Under the pieces are notes generated by a model. That model worked only from the letters and a program-made list of their open reading frames with translations, had not been told where the DNA came from and searched no databases. Made by a program: the position numbers and the translations under genes. Shown piece after piece: positions 12,729 through 22,015 of a DNA stretch of 64,000 nucleotides; the stretch's first letter is position 1, and every line of letters starts with the position of its first letter. Source of the DNA: Tubulanus polymorphus (lineage: Eukaryota > Nemertea > Palaeonemertea > Tubulaniformes > Tubulanidae); assembly GCF_964204645.1 (NCBI RefSeq), contig NC_134032.1, positions 9,294,275 to 9,358,274 on the forward strand. Reading direction: 5' to 3'.

Positions 12729-12787
12729 ATGAAATCAGATGCAATAGACGAATGATTAGGAAATGCTCTTATGTACCCACTTTTTAA

Positions 12788-13033
12788 CCCTTTCAGTGTG
12801 TCTACACCATAGTGCGGTGTATAAATCGACGATGGACTTTGCTAGTATGATGATGGACTTTGCTAGTAATTAGTTTCGTCTCCAATGAAAGATGGTAGCA
12901 CTTGTCAAACACGGTTAGATATTAGTAACTAATGATACACCGCACTGCAGTGTAGACGCATTATAGCTGATGCCTGTTATTTAATGCACTGGGGTGGAAT
13001 TTTTCAAAGATTAATTAGACAACACTAAATGGG
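12788..13033. mobile_element. piggyBac-like 246-bp MITE with TTAA target duplication
   Basis: CCCTTTCAGTGT at the left end and ACACTAAATGGG at the right form short imperfect terminal inverted repeats, directly flanked on both sides by TTAA (12784-12787 and 13034-13037), the piggyBac signature. An inner inverted pair, GTCTACACCATAGTGCGGTGTA with TACACCGCACTGCAGTGTAGAC, sits inside. Related sequences lie at 57,515-57,795 (right end CACTGAAAGGG then TTAA) and as a partial copy at 60,280-60,410. Confidence 0.75.
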
Positions 13034-13054
13034 TTAAGCCCCTGAGATAAGTTG

Positions 13055-13270
13055 TGCGATCATAACCTTAGTCCAAAAATGGTCGTTAAAGATTGGTCTG
13101 AAGTCGTTAGATTGGTTTATAGAACCAAAAAGAAGTCAGCTGATCTTGTTGTAAGATAAGATTTGCGGTAGGATGAAATTAGTCGAGACTTAAGTTGTTG
13201 GATTGGTTATAGAATCCAAATGAGTTTTAAACTGGTCTTAAGTTGTTGAAAATTGCATAAAACCGGCCCC
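13055..13270. repeat. Inverted-repeat unit, ACTTAAGTTGTT family
   Basis: Sequences such as GACTTAAGTTGTTGGATTGG and GGTCTTAAGTTGTTG recur in direct and inverted form, ending in AAAACCGGCCCCC. Similar CTTAAGACCAGTC words make up the 21,870-22,015 unit. Probably a decayed non-autonomous element. No gene is seen. Confidence 0.45.
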
Positions 13271-13777
13271 CGGATGGGTTGTTGGAGTCCACTACCTGAT
13301 TCATTGCAGATATTTCAGAAGTGATCTTAGGGAATGGTCAGTTTTCAATTAATTGTACCCTGAACTGAATTTGCAATAGATTGTACCCTAAAATAAGAGT
13401 TTTTCAACTATCAATAAGTAAGTTTTCAGGTTTTTTCTTTTTTTCTACTTTTTGCACCAAACGTTTTGGCAGTCCACGCAAAACCTGAAACTGAAATTGA
13501 TATGATTTTTAAGAGAGTAGAAAAACAATGTATTGTCAAAAAACCGCTGTAAATGTCCTTTTGCAATTGACTGTAATTTATCTGTGATAATATGATGTAA
13601 TGATGATTAGGTGAATGTTAATGATTAATTGGTTTAACGATGTTGAATTTAAAGCACTTGATGATTGAATTGATGATTTGTTTTTAATCAATCAAATATA
13701 GTAATTCGATGTGTATGCGATGTTGACAAAAAAACTAATATATCAAAAAAGTCTACTTACCAGTACGAATTGAATTA

Positions 13778-13940
13778 CAGTAAAGTCATTTAAGTCGGAT
13801 CTTTTTGAAACGGGAATTTTATCCGACTTTTAGCGAAAATCCGACTTATGAAACAAATTCAACGTTGCACATATAGAAGAGGCTCAGCACCTAATATCGT
13901 TTATGAGGATTACCTGCTTGCAAATAAGAGCGCTTTACTG
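13778..13940. mobile_element. mariner-like 163-bp MITE with TA target duplication
   Basis: CAGTAAAGTC at the left end and CGCTTTACTG at the right end, both next to TA (13776-13777 and 13941-13942), fit Tc1/mariner non-autonomous elements. The interior contains mirrored GTCGGAT and ATCCGAC words. Non-coding. Confidence 0.65.
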
Positions 13941-13944
13941 TAAT

Positions 13945-14593
13945 TATTGTCGTGTAAGTGGAATAACACTAATGCCTTATTTGCTATTTCACTTTTGATA
14001 AGTAAAAGGATTATTCGTGAATGTAAGTTCACTCGTGAGATCTATCGCCAATGCATGTATCAAAATGCTGTCTGTACCCACAGCGCCTTTATTTGCCGAT
14101 ATTTGTTAGGTAATGTCTGGACGATCTGATTTTCCATGTAAAGTGATAAGAAAAGTTTTACCGGTATGTCCGCAGGGAGAGGTTAAACTTTGATAAATTT
14201 TCATGTAAAATTCTTTGGTCCTCACCTGAGAAGCCTTAAAGTAATTATTTTGGATGGGGAAAATCTGACTGTATTCCGAGGGAGGTAGGGGGTACAGCAT
14301 CAAATTCACGGGGCTACATAACTCAGCCTTTGGTCATGGTTGTTAATAATTTTTGCTGCAATAATTTAATTGTTTTGTTTGCAAGTAATAAATTAATCAA
14401 ATGTGATTCATTGAAAAATAAATTCTTATTTTGTCAAATAATTCAATCTTGTAGTTTCTAAGACGTTGTAATGATTGGTTTAGAATCCAGGGTAACTCGA
14501 ATCCTACTTGGCTATTGTTGATTATGATGCAGAGGAGAGGCTACAATCGCCATCTATTGTAATTTCTAGGAACTAACTGCGGTTAATTCTCAG
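13945..14593. other. Intergenic stretch with no gene recognised
   Basis: AT-rich sequence without a supported gene. At 14,545-14,580 it holds one copy of the CGCCATCTATTG-AATTTCTAGGAACTAACT word that also occurs at about 16,287, 17,587 and 30,055, marking an edge of the foldback/B-box repeat family. Confidence 0.6.
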
Positions 14594-16150
14594 TTTCAGT
14601 TTCAGTTTAGTTTATTCACTCCACAAGTTATAATAACATTGCACAGAGCACAAAAAGTAGCGCATAGATTACAGCATATTACAAAAATATAATGATAGTA
14701 TTAATAATAATTATGTTTATAATAATAACAATTATGATAATAGTAAAAATAATAATAATAATAGTGATAGCAATAATATAATACTAATAATTATAATTAT
14801 AATGAAATTATAATGTAAAAGATGAGGCGGAATCGTAGTATCGAGATCCGATAATTATACACTATATTAGGTAAATGATTTGATACCATCGCCTGATTAA
14901 GCAAAGTTGTACCTCTTGAACAGAAAAGGTTATGTAGGGTATTTTCATTGGGATGTCGCCAGCAGTAACTAGGTATAAATTTGCTTCTCAGGCTTTGAAA
15001 AAAGGGACATACTAAAAGAAAATGGAATTCGTCTCCAGTTGCTGCCAAATTACATTTCTGACAAATTCTATGGTTTCTCTCAATCTGGCGATACCTACCG
15101 ATTTCAATAGGTAACTTATGGTTCGAGCATCTGAATCGACACAAGGCAAGGCGGAGACTGGGGGTAATTTGGTCAGGTACTCTTCAAATTTAAAACAGTT
15201 TTTAAAACGCTTGTAGGTTAAGCAAATTGGTGTTTCGTTGACCTTTGAGTGCCAGCCTTGTGCGTACTGATCCATGAGTCTCTGTTTCAAAATACTATGA
15301 AGATAATTAGCACTGGGTCCAGATTGAGTTTCCCAAGCGTGGCCGAGACCATTTTTTACAAGAATATTTTTAACATTAAGAATCCAAGCGTTACTCCGAC
15401 CACCGTGGTGCGTTTGATAGATATATTTGTACATAAAAGAAGAAAAATGTTCAGTCTGTAATACCAATTTTGTCCAAAATTTAACGATTCTCAGTTTAAC
15501 ATAAATCTCTAAAGGATAGCACCCAAGCTCACCGTAAATAAATACACTAGACGTAGACCTTTTCAATCTGAGTAAATATTTTTAAAATTGTAGCTGAACA
15601 CGCTCGAGTACCAGTGTGTTCTCATATCCCCAAATTTCACAGCCAAACAGCAATATTGGTAATACCATACTATCATTAAGTTTCAAGGTCAGATCTAGGT
15701 CTAATGAATGTTCACTTGACTTTTCTAATACAAAAAATACCGCCTTCATAGCTTGTTCCGAAAGAGTTTTACGACATTGTGTGAACGATCCAGTGTATGA
15801 AAAGAGAACACCCAGGTACTTGAACTTATCAACTATTTTTGTGACCATTAATGTAATATTCTGGTAGGATTCTTAATCTTCTTTTCGAGAAGATGATGAC
15901 CTTTGTCTTGTCATTTTTAATTGAAAGTTTCTATTCTTGGCAATATTCACAGGGATTATCTATAAGTTTTTGGAGTCCCTCGGGCGAATCACTTATTAAA
16001 ACCGTGTCATCTACATACATGAGAATTAAAAGTTTGAACCATGGCACATTGTTAGGTCCAAAAAAATCTAGAGTTGGACTATTTCGTTCTAATAGATAGC
16101 TGATGTAACCATGGACTCTTATTTGTTTTAGAGTGATGTAACCTTGCACA
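14594..16150 (-). pseudogene. 5'-truncated, decayed LINE (non-LTR retrotransposon) RT fragment
   Basis: On the minus strand the reverse-transcriptase catalytic box YVDD (inside LILMYVDDTVLI, near 16,030-16,060) is followed by a KFKYLGVLFS block (15,582-15,848), a connection region (15,012-15,566) and a C-terminal Cys-His motif, CQKCN...EFHFLLVCP (14,797-15,144). This order is that of the CR1/L2/Jockey side of the LINEs; I cannot fix the clade. The 3' end carries a GAATAAAC-then-ACTGAAACTGAA tail near 14,594-14,625 and an ATA-rich microsatellite at 14,690-14,790. The copy is dead: premature stops near 15,931 (a Trp-to-stop position) and 15,582, and frame changes near 15,840 and 15,140. No endonuclease domain is present. 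Confidence 0.85.
14690..14790. repeat. ATA/ATT-rich simple repeat within LINE 3' region
   Basis: About 100 bases of AATAATAATA with single-base interruptions, lying between the last RT frame and the 3' tail of the LINE. Confidence 0.75.
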
Positions 16151-16324
16151 TGTAACCTTAAATATACAGAAAACTACTTCATTTCGTTCTATTGAATGGG
16201 ATCATTTAGTGGCCCTCTGGATAGAGGATGACAGGGGTGTCCTTGGTTAAGATGATTATAGGGAATATTTTACAATGTATACACGATCGCCATCTATTGG
16301 AATTTCTAGAAACCAACTATTAAA

Positions 16325-16727
16325 ACTAAAAATATAGAATTCTAAATGGATTTTTGAAGTCAAATGATATTCAAATAATTTGTAAATTGATTAATTAGGC
16401 AACGTAGCTATTTTCGTAACGTATTTGAGCTTATCTAGAAACGACTGTATTATCCTCTGATACTAGTTCGACGGGTTTTTGGCGTGGAATTCCTACAATT
16501 CAGTCGTTTCTAAATAAGTTCAAATGCGTTACGAAAATAATTTCGTTGCAAAATTAATCATTTTACGAATAATTTGAATATGTTTTGAATTCATGTATGC
16601 GTTTAGAATACTGTATATTTTCTTTCGGAAGGTTTTTGTCTTTTTCTCTAGGGTCGAAAGGGTATTTCGATGCTTTACCCCTTCTGGTGGATTTTCACTG
16701 AACTAAAATGACAATAGCTGCTTTGTA
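16325..16727. mobile_element. Foldback element copy A (outer left arm missing)
   Basis: Two arms of roughly 100 bp face each other: the left contains TTTTCGTAACGTATTTGAGC and TAGAAACGACTGTA, the right contains the same words inverted (CAGTCGTTTCTAAATAAG, CGTTACGAAAATAA). The right arm continues with CTTTTTCTCTAGGGTCGAAA and ends near ACTAAAATGACAATAG. Compared with copies B and C, the outer half of the left arm is absent, and the CGCCATCTATTGG word lies directly to the left. Confidence 0.7.
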
Positions 16728-16839
16728 AAGAATTCGCATAAATTTCATATAGTTATATGAAAGCGAATTTGAGAATGCTACTTCGGCAGTCGACGGATTC
16801 TTTCTCTGGCAGTCAAGGATCTGTAACTGATTATGAGTG

Positions 16840-17535
16840 GTATTGATGCCAAATAGAAGATGAACTGGGGTGTCATGGGTTCGGACCTGGTCTATTTAAA
16901 CTGATTATGAGTGGTCCTGATGCCGAATAGAAGATGAACAGTGGTGTCCTGGGCTCGAACCCAGTTTATTTGAACTGATTACCAGTGGTCCTGTTGCTGA
17001 ATAGGGGATGAACAGGGTGTCCCCGGTTCGAACCCAGACTATTGTAACTGAGTATGAGAAACACTCCTGATGCTGAATAGAGGATGAAAAGGGGTGTCCC
17101 GGGTTCGAACCCAGTCTATTGTAACTGATTATGCGTGGCCCTGATGCTGAATAGAGGATGAATAGGGGTGTCCCGGGTTCGAACCCAATAATAACTGATA
17201 TTGATCATGATTTGTCCCGATGTTGACTAGAGGATGAACAGGAGTGTCCCGGGTTCGAAACCAGTCAATTGTTACGGATTATGAGGGCCCTGATGCTGAA
17301 TACAGGTGGTGCAGGGTGCCCCAGGTTCAAACCCAGTTTATTGAAACTGATTATGTTTTGTCCTGATTTGTCCCGGGTTCGAACCTAGTTCATATACCCT
17401 AATTCTGAGCGGTCCTGATGGGGAATGGAGGATGGATAGGGGTGGCCCGGGTCTATTGTAACTGATTATCTGTGGTCCTTATGCCGAATAGAGGATGAAC
17501 AGGGGTGTCCCGGGTTCGAACCCAGTCTGAGTGGT
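16840..17535 (+). repeat. ~72-bp tandem array, each unit with a GGTTCGAACCC (Pol III B-box) core
   Basis: Units read roughly CTGATTATGAGTGGTCCTGA, then TGCTGAATAGAGGATGAACA, then GGGGTGTCCCGGGTTCGAAC and CCAGTCTATTG. The core recurs near 16,880, 16,950, 17,024, 17,101, 17,175, 17,243, 17,320, 17,375 and 17,515, spaced about 70-75 bp except for deletions. GGTTCGAACC matches the tRNA T-arm/B-box consensus and is self-complementary. No full tRNA cloverleaf or A box is evident in a unit. Confidence 0.8.
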
Positions 17536-17699
17536 CTTGATCCTAAAAAAGTGATTACAGGGAAAACTTTAAACAATGTAAACACGATCGCCATCTATTG
17601 GAATTTCTCGGAACTAACTATTCTGGGAATCTGTTTCTATGAGATCCATGCATATGTAGTCTTACACACATGCGCCATCTGCTAGAATTAAAGAGAACT

Positions 17700-17950
17700 A
17701 CATGATGTTGAACTGATACTGAATACAGGATGAACAGGGATGTTTCGGGGTCGACCCCGGTCTATTGTAATTGATTATGAGTGGTCCTGATGATAATTAG
17801 AGAATGAACAGGGGTGTCCCAGGTTCGAAACCGGTCTATCGATACTGATTATGAGTGGTCCTGATGCTTAACGGAGGATAAACCGTGCATCGTCCAGAGT
17901 CCAGGTTCGAACCCAATCTATTCATACTGATTCCTACTGAGATGCTGACT
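17700..17950 (+). repeat. Second short block of the B-box tandem repeat
   Basis: Three to four more diverged ~72-bp units (GGGGTCGACCCCGG near 17,743, AGGTTCGAAACCGG near 17,820, AGGTTCGAACCCAA near 17,900). They are separated from the main array by a ~165-bp spacer containing CGCCATCTATTGGAATTTCT and a diverged second form of that word, CGCCATCTGCTAGAATTAAA. Confidence 0.75.
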
Positions 17951-18039
17951 ATAGGGCAGTTAACCCCTAACCTAGTACAGAATCCCGCCTATGTCTTCGT
18001 CTAGATATCTGTGTATTGAAATTCTATCGAAATCCACAT

Positions 18040-18541
18040 AAAAGATCCATTGTGATTTTAGTTCGACGAAAATCCGACAGAGGGAGTGAAGCATCAAAAA
18101 ACCCTTTAGAGCCCAGAGAAAATTACCAAAACCTCCCGAAATGAAAATATACAGCATTCTAAATGGATTTTTGAAGTCAAATAATATTCAAATTACTTGT
18201 GCATTAACTAACTAGGCATCGTAATTATTTTCGTAACGTATTTGGGCTTATTTAGAAACGGTTGTAATATCTTCGATACCAGTTTGACGGATTTCTAGCG
18301 TGGAATTCCTACAATTCAGTCGTTTCTGAATAAGTTCAAATACGTTACGAAAATAATTACGTTGGAAAATTGATTAATTTACGAATAATTTGAATATGTT
18401 TTGAATTCAAATATGTGTTTAAAATACAATATATTTTAATTTCGGGAGGATTTTGTCTTTTTCTCTAGGGTCGGAAGGGTATTTCTACGCTTTACCCCCT
18501 CTAGTGGATTTTCACTGAACTAAAATCACAATAGATCCTTT
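18040..18541. mobile_element. Foldback element copy B, ~230-bp arms around a ~40-bp loop
   Basis: The left arm (about 18,040-18,270) and right arm (about 18,311-18,541) are inverted copies. Paired words include AAAGATCCATTGTGATTTTA with TAAAATCACAATAGATCCTT, and GCTTATTTAGAAACG with CGTTTCTGAATAAG. No protein-coding frame crosses it. It follows a B-box block directly, and its right flank ends in the array-type word CTGATTATGAGTGG. Confidence 0.75.
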
Positions 18542-18949
18542 GTTAAGAATTCGTATATATTTCATATAGTAATGTGAAAGCGAGTTTGAAAATGCTACTT
18601 CGGCAGTCGATGTATTCTTTCTCTGGCAGTCGAGGATCTGTAACTGATTATGAGTGGTATTGATGCCAATAATGTTTGAGGTTTGTAAAGAGAGTTTATT
18701 TTTCACAATCGGTTTGGTGAAACTGGATTTCTGGTGGTTTAAAGTCACAGTGATTTAAAAGCATCGAGAAAATGTCGTCCGTGTCTTAGTGTCTGTGGTA
18801 CATCAGACACTAAGATTCTGCAATAAGCTTTTTACCCCTCAGCCGTAGGATGCAAGGGGTATTGTTGTCACATGTGTCCGGACGGGCGGGCAGATGGGCG
18901 GGGAGATGGGCGTGCAGACGGACGGGCAGACGGGCGTGCAGATATTCTT

Positions 18950-19290
18950 CCCACTCTGCAGGCTTCAGTTTTTCGTTGATTTTCTTGTGACTTGGTTTGT
19001 TTATTTCAGGTGTGAGGAAGATGAGCCCTATTGTTTTTGACAAATATAGGTCATCCAAGATGGCCTCCACAGTCGTTTTGATGTGTGAAATAGCTATTTT
19101 TAAGCTTGTTCCCGCTCTACAGACTTAAGTTTATGGTTGATTTTCTTGTGACTTGGTTTGTTTGTTTTAGGTGTGTGATGGATGAGCTCTATTGTTTTTG
19201 ACAAATTTAGGTCATCCAAGATGGCCATCACAGTCGTTTTGATGTGTGAAATAGCCATTTTGAAGCTTGTTCCCGCTCTACAGACTTAAG
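18950..19290. repeat. Tandem duplication of a ~170-bp unit
   Basis: Two copies share TTGATTTTCTTGTGACTTGG, then GGTCATCCAAGATGGCC and GTCGTTTTGATGTGTGAAAT, and each ends in AAGCTTGTTCCCGCTCTACA. A GC-rich run of GGGCGGGCAGATGGGCG-type words precedes it at 18,880-18,945. No gene support. Confidence 0.75.
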
Positions 19291-19563
19291 AAAAGGGTTT
19301 GCACGTGTTTTCTGTAAGTCCCAACCCTCGGTTATTGCTGTCGTTTGTTCCTGTTCCTTGTCCATACTATCCAATGTGAGATGGACTGGTTCCGGTGTAT
19401 TGGTGGCAAACTGCGGGTTCGGACTACGTAGACAACATATTCCGTTTCCACTTCACGGGTCATCCTCGCTTGTCAGGGGTTCCGTATCGCTCCCCGAACT
19501 CGCTTCCACAAACCCCCCAAAACGAGCGCTGATTGGTCGGACACCTCGTGTCATTTGTTACAA

Positions 19564-20441
19564 CCTTCGGTTATCTGAGTTAGTCGACTATGGTCGAACT
19601 AAGCGAAATCGAATGTCCGTTAGTCGGAACTATATTCCGGAAATAGTTCGAAAATCAAGCGCATTTGGTTATTAGTTCCAACCAGTAGTCGACTAGATGC
19701 GAAAACCAAATTTGGCCGCGCGACGCGTTGATTTCATTACTGGCGCTTTCTGCGCATGACGTCATATATCAACTTGCGAAATACTTCCTTGTTTGGTGCA
19801 GACGGGTGTCACTGCACTGGGTGCGTACGCAGAATTCGCTCGTGTGCGGACGCTTAATGGCGTGGTTTGCTGTTGGACAATCACCCCTTTTCAATACGCT
19901 GCTTGCCATAATTGTTGATCGGCATCATTTATATTTCACACTGAAATAACACTGCTATATACGCATGGTGAAGCGTTGGGAGGTTTGTGTGACTGAAACG
20001 TTAAACCATAAGGAAACAACATGGACATATTTTGAATAGCAAAAAGAGTTTATTTTTTCTTGTACAAATTCGTTAATTTTCCCATTACATCTCTCTTGCC
20101 GATTATCTCAATACTGATTCTCATTTTAACCCAATCAGAAATTACTAATATTTGAGACAGTGAACGCAATACCAAATAAAATCCGCGATACTACCGTAAC
20201 GGTGGTAGCGGTGGTTAAAATATGATGGCGTTAATGTCTTTTTCCACGCTAATAAACGACGAACTTCCAGTAACAAAACGTTGACCAAATTCGGTTTTCG
20301 TATCTAGTCGACTAGTGGTCGGAACTAATAACCGAATGCGCTTAATTTTCGAACTATACCCGGACTATAGTTCCGACTAACGGACATTCGGTTTCACTTA
20401 CGTAGTTCGATTATAGTCGACTAACTCAGATAACCGAAGGT
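19564..20441. mobile_element. TIR element, ~152-bp inverted arms, 570-bp interior
   Basis: The left arm 19,564-19,715 (CCTTCGGTTATCTGAGTTAG at its outer end) is repeated inverted at 20,285-20,440 (ending CTAACTCAGATAACCGAAGG). Arm identity is high over about 150 bases, with a few substitutions and short indels. No transposase frame is recognised in the interior, so it is probably non-autonomous. The right end abuts or cuts the exon at 20,450-20,598. A 14-base direct repeat, CTGATTGGTCGGAC, lies outside each arm (19,529-19,542 and 20,578-20,591). Confidence 0.75.
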
Positions 20442-20449
20442 GGCCCATG

Positions 20450-21788
20450 GCAGCGTACAAAATGGTGACCACAGTTCGGTTCGGTCTATATACGGCGCGT
20501 ATATTATTACGTTCGCAATAGCCGTACATGAATTTCTCGTCCGAATCGAGATCGGTAAAAAACGCGTCTCCCAGTTTCTGATTGGTCGGACGGCTCAACT
20601 CCAGAACAGGTGAAAGTAGATCTGCGGGTTGGTTCCAACATTTTCACTGAGAAAAGTATTAATACGCGCAGATCGATAGAAAGAGGCACGTGAAGTAATT
20701 TTCAAAAGTCGGCAATCGGCAATCGGCAATCAGAAACCTGATAGTCGACCATTTCTCGGGTCGGCAGTCGGCAATCGGCAATCAGAAACTTGATTGTCGA
20801 CCATTTCTCGGGACGGCAATCGGCAATCAGAAACTTGATTGTCGACCATTTATCGGATCGGCAGTCGGCAATCAGAAACTCGATTGTCGACCATTTCTCG
20901 GGTCGGCAATCGGCAATCGGCAATCAGAAACCTGATTGTCGACCATTTCTCGGGTCGGCAGTCGGCAATCAGAAACCTGATTGTCGACCATTTTTCGGGT
21001 CGGCAATCGGCAATCGGCAATCAGAAACTTGTTTGTCGACCATTTTTCGGGTCGGCAGTCGGCAATCGGCAATCAGAAACCTGATTGTCGACCATTTCTC
21101 GGGTCGGCAGTCGGCAATCGGCAATCAGAAACCTGATTGTCGACCATTTCTCGGGTCGGCAATCGGCAATCAGAAACCTGATTGTCGACCATTTCTCGGG
21201 TCGGCAATCGGCAATCGGCAATCAGAAACCAATCACCCACAGCATCTATTTCACCCTCACAATCGCAGCATCTATATCGCCATCACAATCGCAGCATCTA
21301 TACCACCCTCACAATCACAGCATCTATATCGCCCTCACAATCACAGCACCTATATCACCCTCACAATCACAATTTCTATATCGCCCTCACAATCACAGCA
21401 TCTATATCACCCTTACAATCACAATTACATCTATTTCACCCTCACAATCGCAGCATCTATATCGCCATCACAATCGCAGCATCTATATCGCCCTCGCAAT
21501 CACCATTCAGAAATCTAATTATATATAGGCCGAAACGTTGCTTAGATATAATAAATGACTGTATATATGATAATACCTTATAACAGGTGTAAATGTAACT
21601 CCAGACTCCATTGTCTCGTCTCCATCCGTCCAACCAATACTCGTCACGTGGACACCGACAGAATACCGCGTCCATTCGTGGATTCCATCGTTTCACATCT
21701 GTAATTAGCTGAGCAGCGATGGTTTCGTTCTGGTACTGCCGCGTGTTTGTGATGTTTGAACAGAATTTGTATTGAAACTGTTGGTCAC
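20450..21788 (-). CDS. Unrecognised, probably secreted Cys-containing protein, two exons seen (partial)
   Basis: Minus-strand exon 21,577-21,788 has a clear acceptor (TTTTCCAG) and donor (AAG then GTATTA). It encodes 70 codons with DQQFQYKFC, a glycosylation-like NIT and NET, DAVFCRCPRDEYWLDGW and GVWSYIYTCYK. In the same phase, an exon starting at 20,598 encodes TNQKLGDAFF and DSDEKFMYGYC. The recurring acidic-x-aromatic-x-Y-x-C pattern loosely recalls dermatopontin-like extracellular proteins, but I cannot confirm that. The signal-peptide exon upstream was not found. After GYC the frame runs into the inverted repeat at 20,441, so either a splice donor precedes it (a GAAC-GTAATA site lies just after GYC) or the insertion truncated the gene. 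Confidence 0.45.
20703..21232. repeat. Satellite, 44-54-bp units with CGGCAAT heptamers
   Basis: About ten units of ATCAGAAACCTGATTGTCGA followed by CCATTTCTCGGGTCGGCA. Unit length varies by whole copies of an internal heptamer (ATCGGCA). It lies in the intron between the two minus-strand exons. Long frames on both strands are repeat translation, not genes. Confidence 0.9.
21233..21510. repeat. ~26-bp satellite CATCTATATCGCCCTCACAATCACAG
   Basis: About ten units of CATCTATATC(G/A)CC(C/A)TCACAATC(A/G)CAG directly abut the preceding satellite, with no unique DNA between the two. Confidence 0.9.
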
Positions 21789-21869
21789 CTGGAAAAGTGG
21801 AAAATTTCGGAGTCGATTTAACGAGATGTAGACTTTCACTAGCTTAGTTTTGGATGAGCTGTTTGTTAA

Positions 21870-22015
21870 CCTGGGGTCTGTTTGCACAGTCGGGGCTTAA
21901 ACTTAAGACCAGTCTAAGACCATTTTAGTTATATAACCAATCTAACAACTTAAGACCAGTCTTAAGATTTAAGACCACTTTTGGACTTTAAGCCACTACT
22001 GCGCAACCAGCCCCA
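21870..22015. repeat. Palindromic unit with CTTAAGACCAGTC words
   Basis: CCTGGGGTCTGTTTGCACAG at the left is mirrored by CTGCGCAACCAGCCCCAGG at the right, and CTTAAACTTAAGACCAGTC words occur in both arms. The right-hand flank GGTATAATCAATATCTA recurs at 22,526 after a second CAACCAGCCCCAGG, pointing to duplication of this block. Probably a MITE. Confidence 0.6.

Noticed and set aside
16840-17535. CRISPR-like regular repeats or a tRNA cluster
   Set aside because: This is a eukaryotic tandem array without unique spacers, and units lack an A box and acceptor stem, so neither call holds.
18810-19070. 86-codon minus-strand frame
   Set aside because: Part of its sequence is a GGGCGGGCAGATGGG-type simple repeat and the rest lies in the ~170-bp duplication; no domain.
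20790-21583. Several long plus- and minus-strand frames of up to 242 codons
   Set aside because: They translate the two tandem satellites; composition is repetitive and no start, splice or domain support exists.
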